Source: JAGXSE01 sp040757295
GTDB taxonomy: Bacteria; Bacillota; PH28-bin88
DNA length: 64,000 bases
Assembly: GCA_040757295.1 (NCBI GenBank)
Contig: JBFLXH010000002.1
Coordinates: forward strand, 62,001 to 126,000
Reading direction: 5' to 3'
Shown here: piece by piece, positions 1 to 8,933 of the stretch
How the letters are laid out: each line of letters begins with the position of its first letter
Position numbering within the stretch: the stretch's first letter is position 1
Position numbers and translations under genes: made by a program
The notes under the pieces: generated by a model
What the model saw: the letters and a program-made list of their open reading frames with translations, nothing else
Database searches by the model: none
Told to the model about the DNA's origin: nothing

Positions 1-344
1 TGGCAGTGGTCGAAGAAAGACTTGCAGGCCAGGAAATCCGGTGGTTGCCTGACCCGGCTGTATGTGTAGTCCTTGCGGCCGGAGGATATCCGGGCAGCTA
101 CCGGAAAGGCGATATTATTGCAGGTCTTGAAGAGGTGCCGCCGGAAGTTTTGGTATTCCACGCCGGCACTGCTGAAAAGGATGGAAAAATTGTAACTGCC
201 GGCGGCCGCGTCCTGGGCATCACAGCCAGGGGTAAAACTATTCCGCTTGCTATTCAAAAGGCCTATGATGGGGTGAAAAAGATCAACTTCCAGGGCATGC
301 ACTATCGTACTGATATTGGAAGGAAAGCCATGCTGCAAACCTAG
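1..344 (+). CDS. purD: Phosphoribosylamine-glycine ligase, C-terminal part (5' end outside window)
   Basis: This is the C-terminal third of GAR synthetase, which joins phosphoribosylamine and glycine in an ATP-dependent step of purine synthesis in the cytosol. The reading frame is open from the window edge to a TAG at 342-344. Recognisable PurD C-domain motifs are the VVLAAGGYPGSY block, the VFHAGT segment, the GGRVLG segment and the closing YRTDIGRKA. The ATP-grasp core lies upstream of the window. No other purine gene follows, so this is probably the last gene of its operon. Confidence 0.93.
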   Translation, partial: AVVEERLAGQEIRWLPDPAVCVVLAAGGYPGSYRKGDIIAGLEEVPPEVLVFHAGTAEKDGKIVTAGGRVLGITARGKTIPLAIQKAYDGVKKINFQGMHYRTDIGRKAMLQT

Positions 345-422
345 TAGTATTGTCAGCCGCGGACTTAAAGCTGCGGCAATATTTTCTTTCCATGGATATG
401 ACGGGTACTGGAGGTGAATGAA

Positions 423-728
423 TTGGTAGCAAGTAGGTTTTTCTTCATTGTAACGGGATTCCTATTAATAGTTCTATTAATTTCATATTTATTGCATCGA
501 TCTTTCCCAAACAAAAGATATCCTAAGTACGCTCCTTCTCTGTCCCTGTTTGCGCTTGCTTTTAGTCACTATTTTCAGGCCGTAAGCTATTCCAGGGGCT
601 CTGAAAATCTGGGGCAGTTGGTCCTAGCTCTCATTCTAGTAGGAGGTGCTTTATCCGGACTGCTGATGGGCTTATTTATTGATTATCTGGCACCGTTGCT
701 GAAAAACAGGCATCGGGTTAATCGGTAG
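423..728 (+). CDS. Small three-helix membrane protein, possibly YesK-like
   Basis: This encodes about 101 residues with three hydrophobic helices: an N-terminal one (FFFIVTGFLLIVLLISYLL), a middle one (about 40-55) and a C-terminal one (LVLALILVGGALSGLLMG). It ends in a short basic tail. I chose TTG at 423 because GGAGGTGA at 410-417 sits 5 nt upstream; GTG at 414 lies inside that site. Size and topology resemble the YesK family of small Firmicute membrane proteins, but I assign this only weakly. It follows purD on the same strand after about 80 nt. Function is unknown. Confidence 0.6.
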   Translation: MVASRFFFIVTGFLLIVLLISYLLHRSFPNKRYPKYAPSLSLFALAFSHYFQAVSYSRGSENLGQLVLALILVGGALSGLLMGLFIDYLAPLLKNRHRVNR

Positions 729-752
729 ATCCTAATTTGCACTGTTTCCGTG

Positions 753-783
753 TGCGACAAGGGACGGTTCTCCTGTTGTCGCA
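753..783. repeat. REP-like hairpin
   Basis: TGCGACAA at 753-760 and TTGTCGCA at 776-783 form a perfect 8-bp inverted repeat around a 15-nt loop containing GGGACGGTTC. I recall this sequence type as an abundant dispersed element in Clostridia, often near REP-associated tyrosine transposases. Only one copy was noticed here and no transposase is adjacent. The rest of 729-1004 shows no gene. Confidence 0.5.
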
Positions 784-896
784 TTTTCATTATTTATTGT
801 TAGTTAATAGTTATCATTTTCGCTTTTTACTGGCCTACCGGTTCCAGCACCTGGTTGATTTCATGCACACTGAGTTCTTTCAGGTTGCACTAGACA

Positions 897-932
897 GAAA
901 AAAAAGATACCCAGCCACTTTATTAGCCGGGC
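897..932 (-). terminator. Probable terminator of the peptide-transporter operon
   Basis: Read on the minus strand, CCCGGC pairs with GCTGGG (one G-U pair) around an AT-rich loop and is followed by a run of eight T. It lies about 75 nt beyond the dppF-like stop codon, where the operon should end. Confidence 0.55.
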
Positions 933-1004
933 TTACCCCAAGTCCTCTTTTCAGGAAGGGGTATAAGTAACATAAAAATATATGAAGGAGGTTTGAAAAG
1001 CCCA

Positions 1005-1973
1005 TTAGATAAGATGACAGGCCACCCAGTGGTTGGCATCCCGTTCCACCAACAACGGTTCTTCTGCGGCACATCTAGCACTGGCGTGCCGGCAGCGGGT
1101 GCGGAAACGGCAGCCGCTGGGCGGGTCGATGGGGCTGGGGACATCTCCTTCCAGGATAACCTGCTCTCGCTGGATGTCCACACTGGGGATGGGAATTGCG
1201 GAAAGCAGCGCCCTGGTATAGGGGTGGAGGGGAGTGGCAAAAAGGTCCCGTTTGGCCGCCAGTTCCACAATTTTACCCAGGTACATCACTGCCACCCGGT
1301 CACTGATATATTTGACCACACTCAAATCATGGGAAATGAAAATATAAGTCAACCCGAATTCCAGCTGCAGTTCTTTTAAGAGATTGATTACCTGGGACTG
1401 GATGGAGACATCCAGGGCGGATACCGGCTCGTCACAGATGATCAATTTCGGGTGCAGGGCCAGGGCCCGGGCAATGCCGATGCGCTGCCGTTGACCTCCG
1501 CTGAACTCGTGGGGATACTTTTTGGTATGCTCAGGGGTGAGGCCCACCACCGTTAAAAGTTTCCGTACCCGTTCCTCCCTCTCCCGGCGGTTTCCGATGC
1601 TGTTGACCAGCAGGGGTTCCGCCACTATGGACCCGACGGTCATCCGGCCGTTCAGGGAGGCATAGGGATCCTGGAAGATAATCTGCATGTTGCGGCGCAT
1701 CTGCCGCAATTGATCTTTAGGCAATGTAAAAAGGTTTTTTCCCTCGAAAAGTACTTCTCCACCTGAAGGTTCCAACAAACGCGGGATCACCCGGCCCAGG
1801 GTGCTCTTGCCACACCCGCTTTCCCCCACAATCCCAAAGGTTTCCCCCTGGTTGACCGTGAAACTGACGCCGTCCACCGCCTTGACGTGGTGCTGTTCCC
1901 GCTCAAACAGGTCTTTCTCCAGCGGGAACCACTTGCGCACATCCTTGACTTCCAGTAAGGGTTGTTGCATCAT
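1005..1973 (-). CDS. dppF: Peptide ABC transporter, ATP-binding protein (DppF/OppF type)
   Basis: This is the second ATPase subunit of a dipeptide/oligopeptide importer, acting at the cytoplasmic face of the membrane. In the 322 residues I see Walker A GESGCGKST near 50-58, the signature SGGQRQR near 158-164, Walker B LIICDE near 177-182, and the oligopeptide-type C-terminal extension with a Cys-rich segment (CRFRTRCRHASARC) near 290. Its length is normal for the family. It starts 1 nt after the dppD-like stop, so the two are translationally linked. It is the last gene of the minus-strand operon that starts at 8876. The transported substrate cannot be read from the ATPase. Confidence 0.93.
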   Translation of the reverse strand: MMQQPLLEVKDVRKWFPLEKDLFEREQHHVKAVDGVSFTVNQGETFGIVGESGCGKSTLGRVIPRLLEPSGGEVLFEGKNLFTLPKDQLRQMRRNMQIIFQDPYASLNGRMTVGSIVAEPLLVNSIGNRREREERVRKLLTVVGLTPEHTKKYPHEFSGGQRQRIGIARALALHPKLIICDEPVSALDVSIQSQVINLLKELQLEFGLTYIFISHDLSVVKYISDRVAVMYLGKIVELAAKRDLFATPLHPYTRALLSAIPIPSVDIQREQVILEGDVPSPIDPPSGCRFRTRCRHASARCAAEEPLLVERDANHWVACHLI

Positions 1974-1974
1974 T

Positions 1975-2961
1975 TTACGCCACCTGCCTGCCGGGTTGAT
2001 CTTTCAGCCAGCACCGCACCCAGTGCCCTTCCGCCACCTGCCGGAGGGGTGGAGCCTCCTGGCAGCAGATGTCCTCACGGTAGCGGCAGCGTGGGTTGAA
2101 GCGGCACCCCTTCGGCATGATGAGGGGGTTGGGTACGGTACCCGGGATGACATGCAATTTCTCATGATCTTGGGCCAGGAATGGTATGGAGCGCATCAGC
2201 CCCTCGGTATAAGGATGGGTCGGGGTGCGGAAAATATTGCGCACATCACTTTCCTCCACCACCTGCCCGGCGTACATGACGATCACCCGTTCCGCCATCT
2301 CCGCCACCACCCCCAGATCATGGGTAATGAGCATGATGGAAGTATTCAGGTCCTTTTTTAATTTTTTCATTAATTGCAATATCTGGGCCTGGATGGTCAC
2401 ATCCAGGGCTGTAGTAGGCTCATCGGCAATCAAAAGTTTGGGGTGGCAGGAAAGGGCCATGGCGATCATTACTCTCTGGCGCATCCCGCCGGACAACTGG
2501 TGGGGGTATTCCCGCACCCGGCGCTCCGGCAGGGGGATGCCCACCATTTTCAGGGCCTCTACCGCCCTGGCCAGGGCCTCCTTGCCGTCCAAGCCCTGAT
2601 GCAGGCGAAACACCTCGGCAATCTGGTCACCGATGGTGTACACCGGGTTCAAGGAGGTCATGGGTTCCTGAAAGATCATTGATATTTCATTGCCCCGGAT
2701 TTTCCTCATTTGGGCGGTGGTTTTGGCCATCAAGTCCTCGCCTGCAAAAAGGATGCGGCCATCTACGATCCGTCCGGCATAGGGTAAAAGCCGCAGGATG
2801 GATAGGGCGGTAATGCTTTTGCCACAACCACTCTCCCCCACCACACCCAGGGTTTCCCCTCTGTTGATGGTGAAACTCACACCGTCCACCGCCGGTACCG
2901 TTCCCTCTTCGGTAAAAATATGTGTATGCAAATTCTGGATGTCAACCAAAGCTTGTTCCAT
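1975..2961 (-). CDS. dppD: Peptide ABC transporter, ATP-binding protein (DppD/OppD type)
   Basis: This is the first ATPase of the peptide importer and would pair with the DppF-like protein to drive uptake. The 328 residues contain Walker A GESGCGKS (about 43-50), the signature LSGGMRQRV, Walker B LLIADEPTTALD, an H-loop in LITHDLG, and the Opp/Dpp C-terminal region with CRFNPRCRYREDIC. The start ATG follows the permease gene after about 24 nt and is preceded by a GGAGG site. Full length and intact. Confidence 0.93.
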   Translation of the reverse strand: MEQALVDIQNLHTHIFTEEGTVPAVDGVSFTINRGETLGVVGESGCGKSITALSILRLLPYAGRIVDGRILFAGEDLMAKTTAQMRKIRGNEISMIFQEPMTSLNPVYTIGDQIAEVFRLHQGLDGKEALARAVEALKMVGIPLPERRVREYPHQLSGGMRQRVMIAMALSCHPKLLIADEPTTALDVTIQAQILQLMKKLKKDLNTSIMLITHDLGVVAEMAERVIVMYAGQVVEESDVRNIFRTPTHPYTEGLMRSIPFLAQDHEKLHVIPGTVPNPLIMPKGCRFNPRCRYREDICCQEAPPLRQVAEGHWVRCWLKDQPGRQVA

Positions 2962-2985
2962 GGCTAATCCCTCCTCCCGGCGGCG

Positions 2986-3885
2986 CTAGTTTTTCTTCTT
3001 CCGAATTTTCGGATCAAGGATATCCCGCAGGCCGTCCCCCAACATATTCAGCGCCAGAACACAAAGGGTGATGGCCATCCCCGGAAAGATGCTGATCCAC
3101 GGCGCCCGCCACATGAGTACCCGGCCTTCATTGAGGGTGGTCCCCCAACTGGGGATTTCCGGCGGCACCCCTACCCCCAGGAAGCTCAGAGAGGCTTCCG
3201 CCAGGATGGAATAGGCAAAGATCATGGTAGATTGCACAATCACCGGTGCAATACAGTTGGGCAGGATATGCACCATGGCAATGCGCAGGTCGGAGGCACC
3301 GATGGATCTGGCTGCTTCCACATATTGCTGCTCCCGCTGTACCAGCACCGCACTGCGCACCACCCGAGCCATGCGGGGAGCATAGACGATGGCCAGGGCC
3401 AGGATAACGTTGGACAGCCTGGCACCCAGGGCAGCCATGATGGCTATTTGTAAAATGATGGCGGGAAAAGCCATCAGGCCGTCCAGCACCCGCATCATAA
3501 TATTGTCCAGTCTACGGTAATATCCCGCCACCAAGCCCAGGATGACCCCGGCAATGGTGGTAATGGCCACGGTGCTGCTGCCGACGAATAGGGAAATCCG
3601 CGCCCCGTAAAGGATCCGGGACAGGATATCCCGGCCGAAACCATCGGTGCCAAAGAGGTGTTCTCCGCCGGGCGGTGTGAGACGCCTTTCCGGCTGGATG
3701 TCACCGGGGTCAAAGGGGCTGATTAGAGGGGCAGCCAGTGCCAGCAGCAACAACAGTGTAAACATGATGGCCCCGGCCAGTGCCCCCTTGTTTTTACCCA
3801 ACAGTTTGATCCAGTACCAGGAATGGGCGGGGGAAAGGGGTCCGGTGCGGGGGGATAGTTGTTTTTTCGTTACCACTTCTGCCAT
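2986..3885 (-). CDS. dppC: Peptide ABC transporter permease (DppC/OppC type)
   Basis: This is one of two membrane subunits of the importer. The 299 residues start with a cytoplasmic N-tail, then a long first helix (GAIMFTLLLLLALAAPLI), the OppC N-terminal segment (SPFDPGDIQPERRLTPPGGEHLFGTD abbreviated by its ends SPFDPG and HLFGTD), and a BPD_transp_1 domain with the EAA-type loop around AARSIGASDLRIAMVHILPN. It lies between dppB and dppD with gaps of 13 and 24 nt. Length is typical. Confidence 0.92.
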   Translation of the reverse strand: MAEVVTKKQLSPRTGPLSPAHSWYWIKLLGKNKGALAGAIMFTLLLLLALAAPLISPFDPGDIQPERRLTPPGGEHLFGTDGFGRDILSRILYGARISLFVGSSTVAITTIAGVILGLVAGYYRRLDNIMMRVLDGLMAFPAIILQIAIMAALGARLSNVILALAIVYAPRMARVVRSAVLVQREQQYVEAARSIGASDLRIAMVHILPNCIAPVIVQSTMIFAYSILAEASLSFLGVGVPPEIPSWGTTLNEGRVLMWRAPWISIFPGMAITLCVLALNMLGDGLRDILDPKIRKKKN

Positions 3886-3898
3886 TTTCTCACCCCGC

Positions 3899-4870
3899 CT
3901 ACAGTTTGATCCGGGGGTCCAAGTACTTGTAGATAATGTCCACCAGCAGGTTGATAATCACATAGGCTGCTGCAATGTACAGTACAATGCCCTCAATGAC
4001 CGGGTAGTCCCGCCTGGCCACGGAAGTGATTAAAAGCCGGCCGATACCCGGAATGTTAAAAATCTGTTCCGTAACCACCGCCCCACCCATCACATTGGCA
4101 AAGGTCAGACCGATCACAGTGATGGTGGGGATCAGGGCATTTTTCAGGGCGTGTTTGAAAATAACCACCCTCTCCACCAAACCCTTGGACCTGGCCGTGC
4201 GGATATAATCGTTTTGCAGCACCTCCAGCATGTTGGCCCGGGTCATGCGGGCGATGGCGGCAGCCTGGCCGAGGGCCAGGGCCAAGGAAGGCAATACCAA
4301 ATAACGCAGGTGGGGCAACACGCCCTCCTTCAAGGGAACATACCCTGTCGGCGGCAGCAACTGCAGGGTCAGGGCGAAGATCAGCATCAGCATCAGCCCC
4401 AACCAGAAATTGGGTACCGCCACGCCAAAGGAGGTCAGGAGCATCACCAACTGGTCCAGGAAACGGTTATGCTGGACGGCGGCGATGACCCCGGCCAGAA
4501 TACCGATGGTGATGGAGAGGAACATGGACAGTACCGTTAACATCAAGGTGGCCTGCAGGTGCTGGTAGATAGCCTTGTTGACACTGATGTGCAAAAAGAT
4601 GGACTGTCCCAGGTCACCTCGCAGCACCCTGGCGAACCACTCCACCGTCTGCTGGGCCAGAGGTTTATTCAATCCCATTTCCTCTCTCAGCCTGGCAATG
4701 GCCTCCGGGGTGGCGTCATCACCCAAGATGTTTGCCGCCGGGTCACCAGGCGCCACATGCATGATGATAAAGACCACCGCAGCCACGATGAGCATTACCG
4801 GGATGACGGCAACGAACCGTTTAATGATTGCAGTCAATGGTGCCTTCCCCCTTATCAATCCGCTCGGCAA
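3899..4870 (-). CDS. dppB: Peptide ABC transporter permease (DppB/OppB type)
   Basis: This is the other membrane subunit of the peptide importer. The 323 residues show the OppB pattern: a first helix (FVAVIPVMLIVAAVVFIIMH) followed by the APGDPA motif, then an external loop, five more hydrophobic helices and an EAA-type loop (ARSKGLVERVVIFKHALKNA). It comes directly after the substrate-binding protein gene and 13 nt before dppC. An upstream GTG/ATG choice within a few codons is possible but does not alter the domain content. Confidence 0.92.
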   Translation of the reverse strand: MPSGLIRGKAPLTAIIKRFVAVIPVMLIVAAVVFIIMHVAPGDPAANILGDDATPEAIARLREEMGLNKPLAQQTVEWFARVLRGDLGQSIFLHISVNKAIYQHLQATLMLTVLSMFLSITIGILAGVIAAVQHNRFLDQLVMLLTSFGVAVPNFWLGLMLMLIFALTLQLLPPTGYVPLKEGVLPHLRYLVLPSLALALGQAAAIARMTRANMLEVLQNDYIRTARSKGLVERVVIFKHALKNALIPTITVIGLTFANVMGGAVVTEQIFNIPGIGRLLITSVARRDYPVIEGIVLYIAAAYVIINLLVDIIYKYLDPRIKL

Positions 4871-4930
4871 AACCCGCAGAGGATGCCAGGGGCCGGCGGC
4901 TGCAAGGCAGCCGGCCCCTGACCGCCGTAA

Positions 4931-6487
4931 TTACTTCTCCAGCCTGACGTTCCAGAAAAAGATGTCCTGCTTGTTAGCGAAGCCGTTCAATTTATCTGTG
5001 TAAATGCGCAGGTTGGCATAGTCACCGATCTTCACTGCGGGGACCTCATCATAGAAGAGTTTCTGTACGTCCTGCCAGATCCTATAACGCTTATTGAAAT
5101 CGCTCTCCTTGGTCAGTTCAGCAGTTAGGGTCTTTAGTTGGTTGTTTTCCCACCAACCGGCATAGGTTGGACTGATAATCACCATCTGGGTAGGATCCGG
5201 CCGGGCAGTCATGCCGGTGCTGAAGGCATCCCACAGTTCCGGTTTGCCCCGCCTGTCGGTGAGTGTGGCCCATTCCATGGACTGAAGGTCGATATTGAAG
5301 CCTGCCTTTTCCAGTTGACTTTTTGCTGCCAAGGAGAAATTGTACTCCAGGGGACCGGTCATCCAGCGGATGGCCTCACCTTTGTAGCCCGCCTCAGTCA
5401 ACAGTTGCTTGGCCTTGTCTGCATTTTTCTGGTTGTACTTTTCGGCGCCTGCATCGGTCCACCAGGCCTGTTCCTTGAACATGATGGACGGATCAAGCCG
5501 CCAGAAATCCTTGTGGCCGTAACCGGCGGTCATGATGGGACCCATGTCCAGGGCGGCCAGGAAGGCCTGCCGGATGAGTTTGTTGGACATAATGCCTTCT
5601 TTTTTATTGAATACCACGGCAAACCATCCGCGCGGATCGGAGGCCACCGCCTTTAAACCCTGGACGGACTTCAACCTGTCATACTCATCAACCGGTACAA
5701 AATCGGCAAAGTGATATTCCTTACCCACCACTCCGGCCACCCGGACAGCGGCATCAGCAATGGGTACGAACTGGATTTCATCCAGGTAAGCCACCTTCTG
5801 GCCGCCATAGCCCGTGGCAGGGAAATCCACCGGCTGGTAGCCCGCAAACCTCTGCAGTTTGATATACTGGTTGGGCACCCAGTCCACGAACTTATAGGGT
5901 CCGGTACCGATAAATTCCTTGACCGGCTCTACCCCGGCATTAGCGGCAATCTCCTTGGGATAAATCACCGCGCCACCGTTAGGCATGGCCAGGAATACCA
6001 AAAGAAGATTGGTTGGTGAGGACAGGGTGACTTTCACCCCATATTTGCCATCTGCCTGCACCGAAGCTATGTTCTTGAAAATGGTTTTGCCATTGCCGGA
6101 AACCTGACCCCACCTGTTCAGGGAAGCCACCACATCCTCGGAGGTCAGCTCATTACCGTTATGAAACTTGACACCTTCCCTTAATTTGAAGTTGTAGATC
6201 ATCCCGTCGCTACTGGTGCTATAATCCTTGACCAGCATGGGGATCGGTTCCCATTTATCATTCAGCGTAAACAGGCCCTCGAAGATATGCCAGCCCACCT
6301 GATAGACCAAAGTGGTTGTGGAAACATGGGAGTCCAGGGTGGGGGGCGAAGCGTCAATTACTACCTTCAGGGTTCCCCCACCCTTGTCGGCGCCGGTTCC
6401 GCTATCCTTGGGTGATCCGCAGGCAGTCACCGCAAACACGGCTACCAACGCCAGGGCGATTAGTTTTAGCAATACGGATTTTCTCAA
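4931..6487 (-). CDS. Peptide ABC transporter substrate-binding lipoprotein (SBP_bac_5 family)
   Basis: This extracellular lipoprotein would capture the substrate and deliver it to the DppB/DppC-like permease. The 518 residues begin with a lipoprotein signal peptide (MRKSVLLKLIALALVAVFAV, lipobox VTAC, Cys near 23). A Ser/Gly/Asp linker and the family 5 solute-binding fold follow, with recognisable segments NFKLREGVKFHNG and FNKKEGIMSNKLIRQAF. It sits between the amidohydrolase and the permeases. In this family the bound ligand can be a peptide, an opine, glutathione or nickel. The neighbouring amidohydrolase suggests an amide-containing ligand (inference). Confidence 0.92.
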   Translation of the reverse strand: MRKSVLLKLIALALVAVFAVTACGSPKDSGTGADKGGGTLKVVIDASPPTLDSHVSTTTLVYQVGWHIFEGLFTLNDKWEPIPMLVKDYSTSSDGMIYNFKLREGVKFHNGNELTSEDVVASLNRWGQVSGNGKTIFKNIASVQADGKYGVKVTLSSPTNLLLVFLAMPNGGAVIYPKEIAANAGVEPVKEFIGTGPYKFVDWVPNQYIKLQRFAGYQPVDFPATGYGGQKVAYLDEIQFVPIADAAVRVAGVVGKEYHFADFVPVDEYDRLKSVQGLKAVASDPRGWFAVVFNKKEGIMSNKLIRQAFLAALDMGPIMTAGYGHKDFWRLDPSIMFKEQAWWTDAGAEKYNQKNADKAKQLLTEAGYKGEAIRWMTGPLEYNFSLAAKSQLEKAGFNIDLQSMEWATLTDRRGKPELWDAFSTGMTARPDPTQMVIISPTYAGWWENNQLKTLTAELTKESDFNKRYRIWQDVQKLFYDEVPAVKIGDYANLRIYTDKLNGFANKQDIFFWNVRLEK

Positions 6488-6505
6488 TGGACACGACCTC
6501 CTTTT

Positions 6506-7966
6506 TTAAAAAATGCGAGTTCGTGAATTCTCCCCTTGCCGTTCCGCTGGACCGTCATTCCCCTCCTTTCCTTTGAAATATGTGCTTTGAGATAGGTCCA
6601 CCACCCTGTGGGGCACTTGCTGCCGCTTTAAGTGGGCCACACCCCTCTCGGTGGTTAATACCCGTCCCGGACGGTTGATGAGTACGCCTGAAACCATGCA
6701 GATTTGCCCGTCGATGATGGTCATTTCTGCCTTCCCGGTATCCGGGTCGATGACAGCGATATCCGCATCCGCTCCCGAACCCAGTTGTCCCTTGTTCAGC
6801 AGGCCAAACATACGGGCAGGATAATATGAGCTTTTCAACACCAGTTCCGCCAGGGTCAAGGCGCCAAAGTGCACCAGGGCCATCCCGTATGTCAGGATGC
6901 AATTTCTGGGGATCATCCCTCCATCACTGCTTAAGGCGTCCACGATGAAGCGCCCGGCGGTATCTTTAGCCGTTGCACAAACCAGGGCGGTGGTCCGCAA
7001 GTTGACAGGGAAAGACAATCCCACCCGGGTGCCCCGCTCCTCCCATTGCCGCACTGCCTCTTCTCCCCATAGCTGCCTGACCTCGCTGCCCACCGGTACA
7101 TAGACGGAGGCGTAATGGTCCAGGATAGCCTGCCTGATACCCTCTTGGGTTACAGGGTAATTTCTCTTCCGCAGGCAGTTACGGGTAACGTGGCTCATGG
7201 GTACCCCATCCTGACACAGGCCGCTGGTACCATTAAAGGGCGCCATGTGGGATTCGGAAACGATGTTGGAGGAGCGGCTGAGAAGGTCCATGGCCCTTCT
7301 CAGCTCTTCCAAAGGATGGCATACCAGCCCCCGGCAATAGGCATTGATATGGGCGATATGCAGCGGCAGGCCCCCGGCCAGCAGCACTGCCTGCTCCAGC
7401 CCGTGGATATCGCTCCCGGCGGTGGTGCTGCCGGCGTGAAAGGCCACATAACCCCTTTCGCGGTAAGTTAATTGAATGATCCTGGCGATGGTATCCGGGG
7501 AAAGGGGATAGTGGCCGCCCAGGATCTTCAAGCCTAGCGCACCGTGATCCATGGCCCTGTTGATGGCGGCGCTGATCTCCCCATCGGTGCCGTTGGTGGA
7601 GGTTAGGCCCTTTGACGGCCAGATGCCTTCCAAGACCGCCATGTTGATCCCGTTGCCGTGGGGTACAATTTCATCCTCCACCACATCGACAGGGCCCTCC
7701 AGGTCTACGGCTGTAGTCACCCCTGCCTTGACCAGCATCCGGTACCCTGCGCCGCCCACCTCCGGCCGGGCAGTATGCACATGGGTGTCCACCACTCCGG
7801 GAATAACCATCTTGCCGGATACATCAACAATCTCACAACCCATCTCCGGCTCAACATTCAGGCCGGCCACCTTGCCGTCCTTGACCAGTAGGTCCCCTAT
7901 GGTGTCCACCCCGTTAACCGGATCCACAATCCTCCCGCCCCTCAGGACAAAGCTAGTCGAATTCAT
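6506..7966 (-). CDS. Metal-dependent amidohydrolase (dihydroorotase/N-acyl-amino-acid deacylase-like)
   Basis: This is a cytoplasmic hydrolase of the amidohydrolase superfamily, probably cleaving a cyclic or acyl amide. In the 486 residues the metal ligands can be placed: HVH at about 62-64, a likely carboxylated Lys in GLKILGG (about 147), His in AFHAGS (about 177), His in HIAHINAY (about 203 and 206) and Asp in SSDGG. The C-terminal beta-sandwich part reads GSDADIAVIDP-like. I chose ATG 7966 because AGGAGG lies upstream; a longer frame reaching 8038 would overlap the regulator gene. It precedes the peptide transporter in the same operon, so it probably processes the imported compound. The exact substrate is unknown. 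Confidence 0.85.
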   Translation of the reverse strand: MNSTSFVLRGGRIVDPVNGVDTIGDLLVKDGKVAGLNVEPEMGCEIVDVSGKMVIPGVVDTHVHTARPEVGGAGYRMLVKAGVTTAVDLEGPVDVVEDEIVPHGNGINMAVLEGIWPSKGLTSTNGTDGEISAAINRAMDHGALGLKILGGHYPLSPDTIARIIQLTYRERGYVAFHAGSTTAGSDIHGLEQAVLLAGGLPLHIAHINAYCRGLVCHPLEELRRAMDLLSRSSNIVSESHMAPFNGTSGLCQDGVPMSHVTRNCLRKRNYPVTQEGIRQAILDHYASVYVPVGSEVRQLWGEEAVRQWEERGTRVGLSFPVNLRTTALVCATAKDTAGRFIVDALSSDGGMIPRNCILTYGMALVHFGALTLAELVLKSSYYPARMFGLLNKGQLGSGADADIAVIDPDTGKAEMTIIDGQICMVSGVLINRPGRVLTTERGVAHLKRQQVPHRVVDLSQSTYFKGKEGNDGPAERQGENSRTRIF

Positions 7967-8021
7967 TTTGCCAATTCCTCCTGGTTCCATTGGTGTAATT
8001 GGTGTAAGTGGTATAGCTGTC

Positions 8022-8876
8022 TTACAGGTAAAAATCAAACTCCTTGTTCACCTCATCCAGGTTGGCCAGGGCATGGGCAGCCTTTTCCTTGTTCTCCAGG
8101 GCAATACTAAGTACCAGTGCATCACAGATGACCATGGTTGCCGCATAGGAGTTGGCGAAACCGGTTGGATTGGTGCTTTTGGCGATGATAGGCAAGTCAG
8201 CGTTTTGCCCGATGGGAGAGTGTTTGTTATCGGTGATGGCTATAACCAAGGCTCCCTTCTGCCGGGCAAACCGCATGCTTTTTAAGGTATCCCTGGAATA
8301 GCGCGGGTAGCTGATGACTACTAACACATCACCGGGGTGCAGGGTGCTTAGGGTTTCAAACATCCAGAAGCCGCCGGAGACGATTTTTTCCACCGGCAAC
8401 CCCAGCCGCTTGAAATGAAAGGCAAGAAATTCCGCCAGGGAGGCACAACTCCCTACTCCCAGCAAATAAACCCGGTTGGCTTTGGACAGCTTCTCCACGG
8501 CTGTGGCGAACACCTGGTTGTCAAAGGCAGCCAGGGTTTTCTCCACATTCAGCAGAGTATCTCTAAAAACCTGGGCTACCGCTCCGTTCTTTTCCCTCAC
8601 CGTGTTAAAGGTCTTCTGCATCTTGAGGGAAGGAGGCTCCTCCTGTTTAACGATTTCGTAGATTTCCTCCTTCAACTGGCTGTAGCCGGAAAGGCCAATG
8701 GTTTGGCAGAACCTGATCACACTGGCATCGCTGACACCAATCCTTTCACCTATCTCCTGGGCGCTCAAGGATGGAATATCCTTGTAATTTTGCAGGATAT
8801 ATTCGGCAATGGTCTTATGGCCAGCAGAAAGGCCATTCATCTTCTCTTCAATGATCTGGAAGACAGCGGCTGCCAT
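8022..8876 (-). CDS. MurR/RpiR-family transcriptional regulator (HTH + SIS domain)
   Basis: This is a DNA-binding regulator and first gene of the amidohydrolase-peptide transporter operon. The 284 residues carry an N-terminal HTH_6 domain (SLSAQEIGERIGVSDASVIRFCQTIGLSGYSQ) and a C-terminal SIS domain that normally binds a phosphosugar (YLLGVGSCASLAEF, VISYPRYSRDT, ITDNKHSPIG segments). ATG 8876 was chosen because AAGGAGGGGTAAC precedes it directly; 10 upstream codons are open but lack a site. RpiR proteins usually control sugar or amino-sugar genes. Control of an amidohydrolase and peptide transporter raises the possibility of a cell-wall peptide or acylated amino-sugar substrate (inference). 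Confidence 0.88.
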   Translation of the reverse strand: MAAAVFQIIEEKMNGLSAGHKTIAEYILQNYKDIPSLSAQEIGERIGVSDASVIRFCQTIGLSGYSQLKEEIYEIVKQEEPPSLKMQKTFNTVREKNGAVAQVFRDTLLNVEKTLAAFDNQVFATAVEKLSKANRVYLLGVGSCASLAEFLAFHFKRLGLPVEKIVSGGFWMFETLSTLHPGDVLVVISYPRYSRDTLKSMRFARQKGALVIAITDNKHSPIGQNADLPIIAKSTNPTGFANSYAATMVICDALVLSIALENKEKAAHALANLDEVNKEFDFYL

Positions 8877-8904
8877 GTTACCCCTCCTTGTAGTGGGAAC
8901 TCCC

Positions 8905-8933
8905 ATAATACGCTTTCTGTAGCGTATGCTACA
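8905..8933 (-). promoter_or_regulatory. Candidate operator overlapping the promoter of the rpiR operon
   Basis: ATACGCT at 8908-8914 and AGCGTAT at 8921-8927 form a perfect 7-bp inverted repeat with a 6-nt spacer, 30-50 nt upstream of the regulator start. On the minus strand a -10-like TATTAT (8905-8910) touches the repeat, and a weak -35 (TGTAGC) lies 17 nt away. Autoregulation by the RpiR-like protein is an inference from position. Confidence 0.45.

Noticed and set aside
7967..8038. An N-terminal extension of the amidohydrolase to 8038
   Set aside because: It overlaps the regulator gene and lacks a ribosome site, whereas ATG 7966 has AGGAGG upstream and begins at the conserved fold.
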